Shown in pieces: positions 49,469-59,518 of a stretch of 64,000 nt of DNA (position 1 is the stretch's first letter; every line of letters starts with the position of its first letter). Position numbers and translations under genes: made by a program. The notes beneath the pieces were generated by a model, which was not told the origin of the DNA, did no database searches, and saw nothing but the letters and a program-made list of their open reading frames with translations. Source of the stretch: Psychrobacter frigidicola (GTDB lineage Bacteria; Pseudomonadota; Gammaproteobacteria; Pseudomonadales; Moraxellaceae); contig NZ_VORZ01000001.1 of NCBI RefSeq assembly GCF_007997305.1, positions 434,001 to 498,000 on the forward strand. The letters run 5' to 3'.

Positions 49469-50788
49469 CTAGTCTAATTTAATTAAGGTATCCAAACTCA
49501 CCATCTCACCGTTTTTTTCTACCCAAACTTTATCGGCCTCATCACGATAACTATCGAACTGCGGCTTTAAGATAATTTTACCTTGCTCGTTAATGAGTCC
49601 GTACTTACCGCCTTCTTTATAAGTAAAAAGCTGATGATATAAAAGCCTAATGATAGGCGCATCAGAACTTAGAATCAGTTTGCCAGTAGCATTAATAATT
49701 TGAGCGCTCACAATATCGTCTTTGATATCCTCAGTCATGCCGATTGCGTGACTGCCTTCAATCAAAATACTGCGTAAAAATAACGTTGATTTGTCACCAT
49801 TATTCAAAACCCCGTTATTAAAGAGTTCAATATTCTGATTCGGCGCAAACGGAATTATAATATGAGCATTTTGATCCAGTAGGGCAGTTTGCTGTTGTTC
49901 AGCTGTTGTAAGTACAGCTTGTAGATACAACGGCTGACCGCTACAAGCATTCAACGGATAAAGTGCGTCATACTGCTGTGCAATTACCCAGTTACCTTGG
50001 TCATCAAGTAAGCCAGTCTTATTTATTACAGATTGTATTGCTGACTTGCCAGCATTATCTTTATTTTTAATATCATTGGATAAAGACTTAACTAAAAAAT
50101 AGTCGCCATCTTTATCGCTATCATAATGGGCGTGACTAATATTAGCAGCTATAAGGTTAAATGGTGCATCACCCGCTTTTATAGGTTGCGCCGTTTCTTT
50201 AGCATCGCTGTAATCACCATAGCCATTATCCACTCTGCGTTGCTTGCTTTTCTTACGGTGAGTGGCGTTATCTTTCTGATTTATTTTGGGCTTAGGGTAA
50301 ATCCAATAGCCGTTGCGGTCAATAATACCTTGTTTGGTTATACCGTTTGGCGCCTTAATACTGACGATAAAGCTGGTGCTAATATCAGGCTGAGTCGCAA
50401 TATTATCATAAACAAACGGTACAATGACTTCGCCCGTGGCAGTAACGATTCCATAATTCTTGCCATTTGCGCCAAGCTGCTGCGCCCATAAATACTTATC
50501 CATCAAAATATAAGCGTCAGTAAGTCCCTCTAAAATGACGTTACCATTTAAGTCTTCTAGCTGCTGGCTACCATCTGCGAGTTCAACCAACTTGCCAGCA
50601 AATTCTTCATTATCGTCAATACGCTCAAAGTAGCTATTGGGAAGATAACCCGCACAGCTGATGGTTGCTTGTGCCGTACCCAGCGTCATCATTGTCAAAA
50701 CAACCAAACCAAAGGGTAGGGCGCTAGAAGATTTTATACCAGCTGCCCTAACAATCTTTTTAATAGCGTTATTTACTATGATAACCAT
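49469..50788 (-). CDS. Exported WG-repeat protein
   Basis: 439 residues. It has a signal peptide (AAGIKSSSALPFGLVVLTMMTLGTAQA, read in parts, cleavage near ATISC). WG-type beta repeats are visible: YGIVTATGEVIVPFVYDNI, QGIIDRNGYWIYP, TGLLDDQGNWVIAQQYDALYP and YGLINEQGKIILKPQFDSY. A Lys/Arg-rich insert lies near 175-190. Such repeats form beta-propeller or solenoid scaffolds; function unknown. AGGAG lies 7 bases before the ATG. It is 104 bp downstream of sbcC and may be co-transcribed. Confidence 0.8.
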   Translation of the reverse strand: MVIIVNNAIKKIVRAAGIKSSSALPFGLVVLTMMTLGTAQATISCAGYLPNSYFERIDDNEEFAGKLVELADGSQQLEDLNGNVILEGLTDAYILMDKYLWAQQLGANGKNYGIVTATGEVIVPFVYDNIATQPDISTSFIVSIKAPNGITKQGIIDRNGYWIYPKPKINQKDNATHRKKSKQRRVDNGYGDYSDAKETAQPIKAGDAPFNLIAANISHAHYDSDKDGDYFLVKSLSNDIKNKDNAGKSAIQSVINKTGLLDDQGNWVIAQQYDALYPLNACSGQPLYLQAVLTTAEQQQTALLDQNAHIIIPFAPNQNIELFNNGVLNNGDKSTLFLRSILIEGSHAIGMTEDIKDDIVSAQIINATGKLILSSDAPIIRLLYHQLFTYKEGGKYGLINEQGKIILKPQFDSYRDEADKVWVEKNGEMVSLDTLIKLD

Positions 50789-50892
50789 TCAAAAACTCCT
50801 CAAATGATAGGGCTAAAGCCTTTTTTTTAAAAACCCGTGTTAAAAATATATCTTAAAAACTAATATCAAAAAACTGGTATTAAAAAATAAAG

Positions 50893-53800
50893 TTAACTGG
50901 CAATTTTATGACAGCCTTGACCGGTGATTTCACTAAAGCCACCTGAGAGCTTTTTCACGTGAATCTGGGTGAAAATACGTGCTTTTAGCGCTTGTACGTG
51001 AGAGATGATACCAATAATTTTACCTTCTTGTTGCAAGTTAGTTAAGGTGTCAAGGGCGATATCTAGCGATTCCTCATCTAAAGTACCAAAGCCTTCATCC
51101 AAAAATAGCGAATCGACACGCGTATTTTGGCTTGCCATTTGTGATAAGCCCAGCGCTAGAGCGAGACTAATAATAAAACCTTCGCCACCTGAGAGGTTTT
51201 TAGTACTGCGAACATCGCCGCCTTGATAATTATCAATCACGTTGAGCTCTAGCGGATTAGTGATATCAGGTGTCAGTAAATAGCGATTACTCATTTTTTC
51301 TAATTGAATGTTGGCATGGTCAATCATGATTTTGAAGGTCAATCCTTGTGCAAAATTGCGATATTTTTTGCCGCTTGATGACCCTATGAGCTCATCAAGC
51401 TGTTGCCAAACTTGCAGCGCTTCTTTTTGAGCATTGATAGCAATATTCTGTGTTGTCTGCGCCATTTTTTGTTTCTCATTGTCTCTTAGTCGCTGCTTAA
51501 TCGCCCCAATCGTGCCCAATCGCTGCTCAGTTTCTAGTGTTAGTTCAGTATGTTTGCTGGCAAGACTGTCTCGATTTTCATCAGTCAGTTCAGTTAATGC
51601 CAAAGTTACCTTTTCATCGAGTGTGTGCTGCGTCTGCTTTAATTGCATATTGGCATGATTTAACGACTGTTCAATAGAGGCGTACTGCTGTTGGAGAGAG
51701 TCGCGTGTTGCTTTGGGTAGACGAGCATTGAAAAAATCAGTTTCAGTAGCAAATTGCGATTGCATTAATAAGCTGGAAAACCCACTTTCCTGCGTGTTAA
51801 GTGTGCTAGAAATTCTAATAAGGTCAGTTGACAGTTGCTGCGTGCGACTTCGTAGTTGCAATAGCGCCTGTTCGCTATTATCCAGCTGTCTTTGTGCTTC
51901 TACCTTTTTGGACTTCGCGTTATCAAGTGCTTCATGCAAACGATTGCTTTCTTTATCAGGATTTTTATCAGCAAATTTTTGTGTTCTATCGCCTTGTAAT
52001 TGTTTAAGCGCTGTTGTTTGTTCTTCGATACCATTATTAAGCTTATTAAGCGCAGTATTCTCATTATTTAACTGTACCTGCTTGGTCTCAATTAGAGTGG
52101 ATAATTTACCACTTTCCGTTTGTAAGGTTTGGGTGTTGTCTTTTTGAGTATGAAAGTACTGTTTGAGTTGTGTTAAGCCCAGACTAAACTGGCGCAAGTA
52201 ACCAATATGGGCATCGCTATCCTGTTGATTAACAATTTTTTTATCTTGAACGCTACTATTTAATATTAATAGCGTATCTTTTATTGGGCTAGAATCTGTT
52301 ATTACACCGTCGCTTAATCCCTTATTAGATATCTTGCTTAAGTGATTTTGATACTTATCAGCCGGATAGGTTTCTACCACAGTCGCTACCGCAGCTGTTA
52401 CGGTAGTCAGCTCTACAAAACTTGCCTGTAGCACGTTATCTATGTCGTCTATTCTCTGAGTGTTGAGCTTGATATCAGTAGTTATCTTATTATTATCATT
52501 GTAATAGTGCTGCTGTTGTTTTTGAGCATTATCAAGCGTTTTAGTCGTCTCGGACAGTTTTTGAGTCAAACTATCATATTGGTTGAGCGTAGTTTTGATA
52601 TTTTCTTTTTCTTGGTTCAGTGCTGATTTGGTATCGTTGACGGTAGATAACAAATGACTGAGCAATTGCTGATCTGTGCCTATACTATCGACGACATCAC
52701 CAGCTAAATGCTGAGCAACAATAGGGAGTATTTCATTACTCATGTCTTTTATAGTCTGAACGATAGTGTTAATAGCAGTGTCATTAGCTGAACTAGACAT
52801 TGCTACACTTATCGCATTAATATCATTTTTGATATGACTATTAATATCAGTACAAAGCGTTTGCGCTTGCATACGTAATATAGCGAGTTGATTGTTTTCA
52901 TGTTGCAGCTGGTTTTGTTTGCCAGCATATTGACCTTGAGAATCTGATAATTCGTGCGTCATATTATCTATACGCGTATCGATATTAGCAATTTGTTCCC
53001 GTGTTTGCTCAGTTAACGAGGTTTCATGTTGGCTATCATGACTGTCTAATAGAGGGTGCTCATCTCCATAGGGGTGTTCAAGCGCTCCGCATAGCGGGCA
53101 TGGTGTGCCATCCTGTAACTCGATAATATAATTCTCAAGATTAGCGACTTTTTGTAGTGCTTCAAGATAGTATTGCTTGTCTTGGCGTTGATTTTTTGCA
53201 CCTTTAATATCTGATTCATGGCGAGCGATTGTATCTTTAAGGGCGCTCAATGCTCGTTGGATATCCGGCACAGCTTTACTGACGATAGTTATTTTTTCTG
53301 AGACGTCAGCTAACTGTTGTAGCCCAAGGCGTACTTGTTCGTTGTGCTGCATAAGGGCGTCGATATAATCAATATGAGCGCGCAGCCCATTTAGTGACTT
53401 ATCTTGTAGTAATACCGATTGCTGATATTGTAACTCTTTGAATGCGTGTTGCTTCTCCCCAATGATTTTGTCGTCTGCTTCTTGCTGCTGATTGAGAGTA
53501 GAGAGTTGTTTTTGCAACTTACTATTTGCGTTTTGATACGCCTGTTTGTTGTCACTTGATTGAATATTGATTTGTAGCAATGATTTCATACGAGTACAAT
53601 TATTATTAAAGGTAATAATATCGCTATCAATATTATTTAGCGCACTGCGCTCGCTTAAATAGCTTGCGATGCAGGTCAGCTCGCTCTTAATGTCTTGCTC
53701 TGCTGATTGATGGCTACTTATCTCTTGTGATAAGCGCTGGATACTCGATGTTAAGGTATTTTTGCGCTGATTGTCAGCGGCTAATGTATGTATATGCTGC

Positions 53801-54897
53801 TGTATCTTGGCATCGAGTTGTCGCACGTTATCGATAATGGGTTGGGTGTCGCGTAGCTCATTTGCCAGTTGTGATTCAGACGTATTGGCAGCGTCAAAAT
53901 TAGCGGTGGATTTCTCTAGTAATGTGGTTTGAGTAGATGTTTTATCAAGTAAACCTTGTTGTTCATTTTTGAGCTGTTTGCTTGTATCACGACTGTGCGT
54001 CAGTGCTTGAAAAGCGCTTTCAATTTCAAGTGCCTTATTTGCCGCATTTAGGCGCAAAGCATTTGGAATAAAGTCTTGCTCATCTTGTGTGGCGCTCGTC
54101 AGTGTGGTGAGGTTCTGCGCTAAGCTTTGCTTTAATTGCGCAACATCCTCTAGCCAGCCCAATTGCTTAGTGACGGTATCAAAGTCTTGCCGCTGCTTTT
54201 TTTGTAAGCTTTGCTGCGTTTGTAGATCTATTATCAGCTGTGCTTCATCCTCAGCACTTAACAAGGGTAAGCTGTCCACGCCAGCTTGCAATTTAGCAAG
54301 CTTATGCTCCATATCCCGTTTTTTCTCAAAGACATTTTTAGAGATTTGTGCATAAATAGCAGTGCCGGTTATTTTCTCTAAAATAGCTGCTCTTTCCCAC
54401 GTTTCTGACTTTAAAAAAGCAGCAAACCCACCTTGTGCCAGCATAATTGAGCGTGTAAATTGGCTAAAATCCATACCAATTAAGTCTTTAATAAACGGTG
54501 TTGTTTTAGACTTGGCATCCTCTAAGATATCACCGGTTTCAACATCACTTATTTCATGTCTGATAGGTAGAAGATTGCCTTTAGCTTTTTTATGCGCGCG
54601 ATGCTGATACCAAAAGCAGCGATAATGCTTGCCACTAATTTCTATGATCACCTCAGCTGAACACTCACCGGTACCTTGGGTCATCATCTCATTAGAGGAA
54701 GCTGTGATATCACCCAGTCTCGGCGTTTGGCTGTATAGCGCTAAGCAAATCGCATCCAAAATGGTGGTCTTGCCAGCTCCTGTCTGCCCGGTAATGGCAA
54801 AAATGCCTTCGTTAACAAAGGCGGGGTCAGTGAAGTCAATATGCCACTCACCTTTGAGAGAGTTTAGATTTTTTAGGCGCAGTTCAATCAGTCGCAT
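50893..54897 (-). CDS. sbcC: Exonuclease subunit SbcC
   Basis: 1334 residues from ATG 54897 (TTG 54903 is also in frame). SMC-like architecture: Walker A ITGQTGAGKTTILDAI near residue 37, a long coiled coil, a zinc hook CPLCG near residue 600, a second coiled coil, then the signature LSGGEGFIISLALALGLSQM and Walker B SLFLDEGFGTLDEESLD. With SbcD it forms a dimeric nuclease that cuts DNA hairpins and blocked ends. It is larger than E. coli SbcC (about 1050), mostly through extra coiled coil. It lies 81 bp after sbcD. Confidence 0.96.
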   Translation of the reverse strand: MRLIELRLKNLNSLKGEWHIDFTDPAFVNEGIFAITGQTGAGKTTILDAICLALYSQTPRLGDITASSNEMMTQGTGECSAEVIIEISGKHYRCFWYQHRAHKKAKGNLLPIRHEISDVETGDILEDAKSKTTPFIKDLIGMDFSQFTRSIMLAQGGFAAFLKSETWERAAILEKITGTAIYAQISKNVFEKKRDMEHKLAKLQAGVDSLPLLSAEDEAQLIIDLQTQQSLQKKQRQDFDTVTKQLGWLEDVAQLKQSLAQNLTTLTSATQDEQDFIPNALRLNAANKALEIESAFQALTHSRDTSKQLKNEQQGLLDKTSTQTTLLEKSTANFDAANTSESQLANELRDTQPIIDNVRQLDAKIQQHIHTLAADNQRKNTLTSSIQRLSQEISSHQSAEQDIKSELTCIASYLSERSALNNIDSDIITFNNNCTRMKSLLQINIQSSDNKQAYQNANSKLQKQLSTLNQQQEADDKIIGEKQHAFKELQYQQSVLLQDKSLNGLRAHIDYIDALMQHNEQVRLGLQQLADVSEKITIVSKAVPDIQRALSALKDTIARHESDIKGAKNQRQDKQYYLEALQKVANLENYIIELQDGTPCPLCGALEHPYGDEHPLLDSHDSQHETSLTEQTREQIANIDTRIDNMTHELSDSQGQYAGKQNQLQHENNQLAILRMQAQTLCTDINSHIKNDINAISVAMSSSANDTAINTIVQTIKDMSNEILPIVAQHLAGDVVDSIGTDQQLLSHLLSTVNDTKSALNQEKENIKTTLNQYDSLTQKLSETTKTLDNAQKQQQHYYNDNNKITTDIKLNTQRIDDIDNVLQASFVELTTVTAAVATVVETYPADKYQNHLSKISNKGLSDGVITDSSPIKDTLLILNSSVQDKKIVNQQDSDAHIGYLRQFSLGLTQLKQYFHTQKDNTQTLQTESGKLSTLIETKQVQLNNENTALNKLNNGIEEQTTALKQLQGDRTQKFADKNPDKESNRLHEALDNAKSKKVEAQRQLDNSEQALLQLRSRTQQLSTDLIRISSTLNTQESGFSSLLMQSQFATETDFFNARLPKATRDSLQQQYASIEQSLNHANMQLKQTQHTLDEKVTLALTELTDENRDSLASKHTELTLETEQRLGTIGAIKQRLRDNEKQKMAQTTQNIAINAQKEALQVWQQLDELIGSSSGKKYRNFAQGLTFKIMIDHANIQLEKMSNRYLLTPDITNPLELNVIDNYQGGDVRSTKNLSGGEGFIISLALALGLSQMASQNTRVDSLFLDEGFGTLDEESLDIALDTLTNLQQEGKIIGIISHVQALKARIFTQIHVKKLSGGFSEITGQGCHKIAS

Positions 54898-54977
54898 GAG
54901 CAAGTCTTACTTATGAGTTAAGGAGATATTTTTTATAGTAGTTTTGATATTATTTTTAATGCTATTTGGCACTTATT

Positions 54978-56591
54978 TTATTCAGCGCGACTGTCTGTAT
55001 GATGAATGGCGTACAGTATTTGCTCATAAGCGTCGCGTAGGCTTATTTTTTGTGCCTCTGTTACCTCATTAAGCGTCAAGCAGCGCTCAAAAACTTCTAA
55101 TTCATTTAAATCTTGTAAGGTTTCAGAGGAATGTTCTTGGTTGAGTACTTTATTATATTTGGTCGGGTTTTTACTTATAAGTACCTCACATGGCAAACCG
55201 TCTACTATGGCCTCTATTTGTTCACGCAGATTGGCAACAATGTCATCGCCAGTATAGGTGATTTCAAGCCAAATTGGTTCTGACGATGAGCGCGACTGCG
55301 TAAGCGTGCGAATGGTCATCTCAATAGTTTGCATATCACCTAAGACTTGCGCTAATGACTGAAAGCAGGGAATGGGAAGAGAGACGACTTGCATATTATG
55401 GTCATTGTCATGATGTAGCAATGTCGAAGCCGTACTAGGATTTGTATTACTCATAAACGAAGGTAATGGCTGGCGATTACTATCTAGATGAGCGTTATTA
55501 TCTGATGATATAACTTTGTCATTAGAAGTATCCTCAAAGCCAAACAAGTCATCCATATAATCATTATTGCTATTAGCATGGTAACTTGAGATGATTTCAG
55601 GTTGACACTTTGGTACGTCAATGTCGCTATCTGATATTAGATGGTCACTATTATTGTTGTAATCACTATAAACGTTATGGGCTACCGCGCCAAACTGTAC
55701 TAATAACACCAATTTTTGTTGGCGCGCTTCGCCAAAGCCCATGGGAATAGGTGAGCCACAATAGCGAATATGCTCACGCCCTCCAACTCGCTGCGGTACA
55801 TGCAAATGTCCAAGCGCCACATAATCAAAGCACTCATCAAACATATCGGCGGATATTTTACCTAAGTTGCCGACATACAAGTCACGTACGCCATCATCAG
55901 AAGTACGTACGCCTTGATTATTATCAGAAATATTACTACCTGCCGCAAATAAATGCCCTGTCGCAATAATAGGGATATAGTGGTCAACTGTCTCAGTAAG
56001 CTCAACTTGCTTGGCTTTGGCTATAGCAGCCACACCATCATAGTGCGCGCGAATACCGTTGATTACATTGGCATCTTTGCTATCCATCGACTCGCCAGCG
56101 CTGCTGTTTCTGACATCACGATCGCGTAAATAAGGTACAGCGGTCACGATACAATATGGAATATCGTGCCTGTCATTTAAAACCAACACTTCGTCATTTA
56201 AGTCTTCACAAGCCATACCAATGACATGTACGTTTAAAAACTTTAATACTTGATTGGGCGCATCTAAAAATGTTGGCGAATCGTGGTTACCTGCTACAAC
56301 AACGATATGCTGACAGCAGGTCTTTGAAACCTTACCTAAGAAATCGTAATATAAGTTTTGCGCACGATTGCTTGGGGTCATGGTATCAAAGATGTCACCC
56401 GCAACGATTAGTATGTCTACTTGTTGGGCGCTAATCGTTTCTTGTAGCCAGCTTAAAAACGCCTCAAATTCCTCGTAACGCATACGTCCATAGAGCCGTC
56501 GCCCCAAATGCCAGTCGGAGGTATGTAGGATATTAAGAGGTTTAGTATGAGTGTTGGAAGTCAAAGGTATGGCAGCAGCGGATAGGGACAT
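54978..56591 (-). CDS. sbcD: Exonuclease subunit SbcD
   Basis: 537 residues. The metallophosphoesterase core starts ILHTSDWHLGRRLYGRMRYEEF, then IVAGDIFDTMTPSNRAQ, VVVAGNHDSPTFL, IATGHLFAAGS and YVALGHLHVPQRV. The C-terminal DUF4137-like capping part holds VSLPIPCFQSLAQV. Between them (about 285-400) is a long Asp/Asn/Ser-rich insertion that explains the excess over the usual 400 residues. It is the nuclease subunit of SbcCD and the first gene of the sbcDC unit. Confidence 0.95.
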   Translation of the reverse strand: MSLSAAAIPLTSNTHTKPLNILHTSDWHLGRRLYGRMRYEEFEAFLSWLQETISAQQVDILIVAGDIFDTMTPSNRAQNLYYDFLGKVSKTCCQHIVVVAGNHDSPTFLDAPNQVLKFLNVHVIGMACEDLNDEVLVLNDRHDIPYCIVTAVPYLRDRDVRNSSAGESMDSKDANVINGIRAHYDGVAAIAKAKQVELTETVDHYIPIIATGHLFAAGSNISDNNQGVRTSDDGVRDLYVGNLGKISADMFDECFDYVALGHLHVPQRVGGREHIRYCGSPIPMGFGEARQQKLVLLVQFGAVAHNVYSDYNNNSDHLISDSDIDVPKCQPEIISSYHANSNNDYMDDLFGFEDTSNDKVISSDNNAHLDSNRQPLPSFMSNTNPSTASTLLHHDNDHNMQVVSLPIPCFQSLAQVLGDMQTIEMTIRTLTQSRSSSEPIWLEITYTGDDIVANLREQIEAIVDGLPCEVLISKNPTKYNKVLNQEHSSETLQDLNELEVFERCLTLNEVTEAQKISLRDAYEQILYAIHHTDSRAE

Positions 56592-56629
56592 AAGCAGGCT
56601 ATTATTAGAGTAAATAGAAAGCCTTTATT

Positions 56630-57486
56630 CTAGCAAGAATTAGCGGGGTTTGCTGTGTTGGATATAAGAGAAAAAGTAGCAGAATCTTTTTTCGTTTGTA
56701 GCTGATATATATCAGACGAAGAAGTAACATCATAACTGTAGAAAAAATCTAACAAAAAACTTGAAAATGTTCTGTCTACTTGCTTATAAACTTCTTTTGA
56801 ATTTAAAGATGCAGTGTAAGCTGAGGAAAGTAGACGTTTGGCAGAAGTTCCATTTCCTAAGCGCAGTTCTATTTTTACATTATAAGAGTCATTTTTAACG
56901 CGAGAATCAAAAATAATGTCTAAGTTGTTTTTCTCTATAAGCTTTTGGTTTTCGTTGGGTTTAATATCTTTTAAATTGCAATCATCCGCAATATTTTTTA
57001 TTTTTAACTTTAAAGTAGCTCTAATAACTATTGTGTTTTGCAAGATTTTTTTACTGCTCTAGAAATTCTTTGTTCATCAGGACTTACCTCTAAATCAGAA
57101 TAAAAAAGAGTGGTTACAAAATATTCAACCAACTCAAAATTAGGCTGCTTACCTATAACTGCTTTTTCATAATTACGGAACTGTTTTTCTATCATAGCTA
57201 ATTGTTTTTCTACAGCGCCTGATAAGATTCTTAATGATTCTTCAGACCCTTTTTGAGCAGTAACTTGTTTATCTAATGATTCACGCTGCAACTCTAATTC
57301 TTTGCTTTGTGATTGATAGCTTAAGTAAAACCATAACAAAGCTAAAGGTGAGAACACACCTGAAATATAAACTCCTAGTTTACCAATATTGTTTAAGGGG
57401 AAGTAGGGAATAGCCAGTGCTGCTTATATAGCAATCTAGCCTATTGTAAAAATAATTGGTAAACGTGATTTTTGTGGCTGTGGCAT
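56630..57486 (-). pseudogene. Broken membrane/coiled-coil protein gene
   Basis: A frame starting at ATG 57486 reads MPQPQKSRLPIIFTIG, then TAG, IAI, TAA, and continues in the same frame as AALAIPYFPLNNIGKLGVYISG-VFSPLALLWFYLSY (read in parts) with two hydrophobic stretches and a coiled coil (QSQSKELELQRESLDKQV). At the T7 run 57046-57052 (A7 on the coding strand) it shifts out of frame; one added base joins it to the downstream frame LQNTIVIRATLKLKIKN... ending at 56630. So one gene of about 285 codons carries two stops and one frameshift. I do not recognise the family. Confidence 0.75.
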
Positions 57487-57537
57487 AGTGATTTTTCTTT
57501 TTGGTTGTCGTGGTTTATTTTACCACGCAAACATAAA

Positions 57538-59283
57538 TCAACTAATCACCAACTGCTCTAAACTATCGCTTTCTTTCTGCTCGGCAAGATTGGCTACCAT
57601 CGATAACGCATGCGCTTGCTGGCGAGAAGAGCTATTAATAGAGCTGTTGGATGTTAAGTCATCTTTTGGCGTAGCAGCCGTTCCCCCACGTAACCAATTG
57701 TCATCAGTATTGCTGGCATTTTGATTGTGCTGCTGATGGTGTAAATTATACCAAGCCAAGTCATGATGCAAAGCGACCACATCGCCCATAATCAATAGCG
57801 CAGGCGTGGGCAGTTGTGCCTCTTCTTGTTGGGCGGTGATAGTGCCAAGCGTCCCGGTTAAGACTTGCTGATTGGGCATGCTGGCATTGGAGACGATGGC
57901 GATAGGGGTATCACCACTGCGACCCGCGTCAATTAACCCTTCAGTCAAACGTGCCAGCGAATGCAGACCCATATAAAACACTACGGTCTCATCGGTATTT
58001 AAAAAGTTCTTAAAGTTGTTATTGGGTGCACCTGCCTTTAAAAATCCAGTCACAAAGCGAACTGATTGTGAATGGTCGCGGTGGGTTAGCGGAATACCGG
58101 CATAGCTGGCAGCAGCATTAGCAGCAGTAATGCCGGGTACGACTTGGTAAGGAATATCGTGTGCGCGTAGGCTTTCAATTTCTTCCCCGCCACGGCCAAA
58201 GATAAACGGATCGCCACCTTTGAGTCGCACCACGCGCCGGCCTTTTTTGGCCTCATTGATCAGTAGCTCATTGATACCTAATTGCGCCACGGCATGATTG
58301 CTGCGCTTTTTACCGACGAACACTTTATCCGCATCACGGCGACACAAATCGAGCACTTGCGGCGACACTAACGCATCATAAAACACAATGTCGGCTTGTT
58401 GCATCAAGCGTAACGCCTTAAAAGTCAGTAGCTCTGGGTCACCTGGTCCTGCGCCAACGATATACACCTCACCAACCGGCTGTACATGTTTGGCGGCTGT
58501 ATCATCGTGACTGGTAATGATTGAGTCTGTGGTTGGCTTTCTTATTGAGTGTTTAATCATGGGCGTCGTAGCTGTTGCCTGTGCGTCTGCCACGTTAGTG
58601 TGCTGGCTCGTAGGCGCATTTTTCTTAATAATATCTGCAGCGGTACTGTCCAAATCCGCTTGTAATTGTGCAGCGGCTTGGGTCTCGTTACCCGCAAACA
58701 TCAGCTCGCTCACTTGACCTTCAAAGGCGCGCTCCCAAAACTGACGCCGTCCCGTGAGGGTTGGTATTTTAACTTTCACTTCTGCGCGAAAATCGCCGGC
58801 AAGTTTAGCCAATTTGCCATAACCTTGCGGAATTAAAGTCTCTAGCCGCGCCCGTAACAGACGTGCCAGCACTGGTGCTTTACCATTGGAGGAGATACCA
58901 ATCACAATCGGGTTACGATCAACGATAGCGGGGAAGATAAAGTCACATAAATGCGGGGTGTCGACCACGTTCACCGGAATATTCAGCTCAGTGGCATCCG
59001 CATGAATTTGGTGATTTAGCGCCTCATCATCGGTGCCTGCGATAATCACCCGTGCGCCTGTCATATAAGACTTGTGGTAATTTTCATAAATCAGATGATG
59101 GTTATTATCGATTTTGTCATTGGTCAGTAAGGCTTGCAATTCAGCACAAATATCGGGCGCAAGAATGGTAATTGCTGCACCCGCACGGCTCAGTAAGTCT
59201 GCTTTACGTAACGCCACATCGCCGCCACCGACGATAAGCACTTTGCGGCCTTCTAATTTAAAAAATAGCGGAAAGGTGTTCAT
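57538..59283 (-). CDS. cysG: Siroheme synthase CysG (multifunctional)
   Basis: 581 residues. The N-terminal precorrin-2 dehydrogenase/ferrochelatase has VLIVGGGDVALRKADLLSRAGA, VDTPHLCDFIFPAIVDRNPIVIGISSNGKAPVLARLLR (read in parts). A low-complexity linker (about 210-265) follows, then the uroporphyrinogen-III methyltransferase domain: VGAGPGDPELLTFKALRLM, YDALVS, VRLKGGDPFIFGRGGEE and VPGITAANAAASYAGIPLTHR. An extra 60-residue polar C-terminus follows. It makes siroheme, the cofactor of CysI encoded upstream in the same direction. E. coli CysG has 457 residues; the surplus is in the linker and tail. Confidence 0.95.
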   Translation of the reverse strand: MNTFPLFFKLEGRKVLIVGGGDVALRKADLLSRAGAAITILAPDICAELQALLTNDKIDNNHHLIYENYHKSYMTGARVIIAGTDDEALNHQIHADATELNIPVNVVDTPHLCDFIFPAIVDRNPIVIGISSNGKAPVLARLLRARLETLIPQGYGKLAKLAGDFRAEVKVKIPTLTGRRQFWERAFEGQVSELMFAGNETQAAAQLQADLDSTAADIIKKNAPTSQHTNVADAQATATTPMIKHSIRKPTTDSIITSHDDTAAKHVQPVGEVYIVGAGPGDPELLTFKALRLMQQADIVFYDALVSPQVLDLCRRDADKVFVGKKRSNHAVAQLGINELLINEAKKGRRVVRLKGGDPFIFGRGGEEIESLRAHDIPYQVVPGITAANAAASYAGIPLTHRDHSQSVRFVTGFLKAGAPNNNFKNFLNTDETVVFYMGLHSLARLTEGLIDAGRSGDTPIAIVSNASMPNQQVLTGTLGTITAQQEEAQLPTPALLIMGDVVALHHDLAWYNLHHQQHNQNASNTDDNWLRGGTAATPKDDLTSNSSINSSSRQQAHALSMVANLAEQKESDSLEQLVIS

Positions 59284-59518
59284 AGGATTACCAGCAATCG
59301 ATTCAATTTATGCAGCCATTATGGGTTAAATTTTCCCATGGCTCACCTAGCGAATTGGCATTAGCATATTCGTTTTTTACCTATTGATGATAGTTTTTAA
59401 TGATAAAGGGAATAGCGGTATAAAATAATGACGTAAAAAAATCCCACTTAACTCATTTATTGAGGTAAGCAGAATTTTTAGTATTGATTTTTTAAATTAC
59501 CATTTAATGATTGGCTGA

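Noticed and set aside
49931-50491. Plus-strand frame inside the WG-repeat gene
   Set aside because: Antisense shadow; the minus-strand gene has a signal peptide, repeats and a good ribosome site.
50822-50841. GGCT-AA-AGCC followed by T tract upstream of the WG-repeat gene
   Set aside because: The T tract is on the plus strand while both flanking genes are on the minus strand; the stem is only four pairs.
51713-52147. 144-codon plus-strand frame inside sbcC (and several others at 54089-54916)
   Set aside because: Cys/Ser/Leu-rich shadow of the coiled-coil coding strand.
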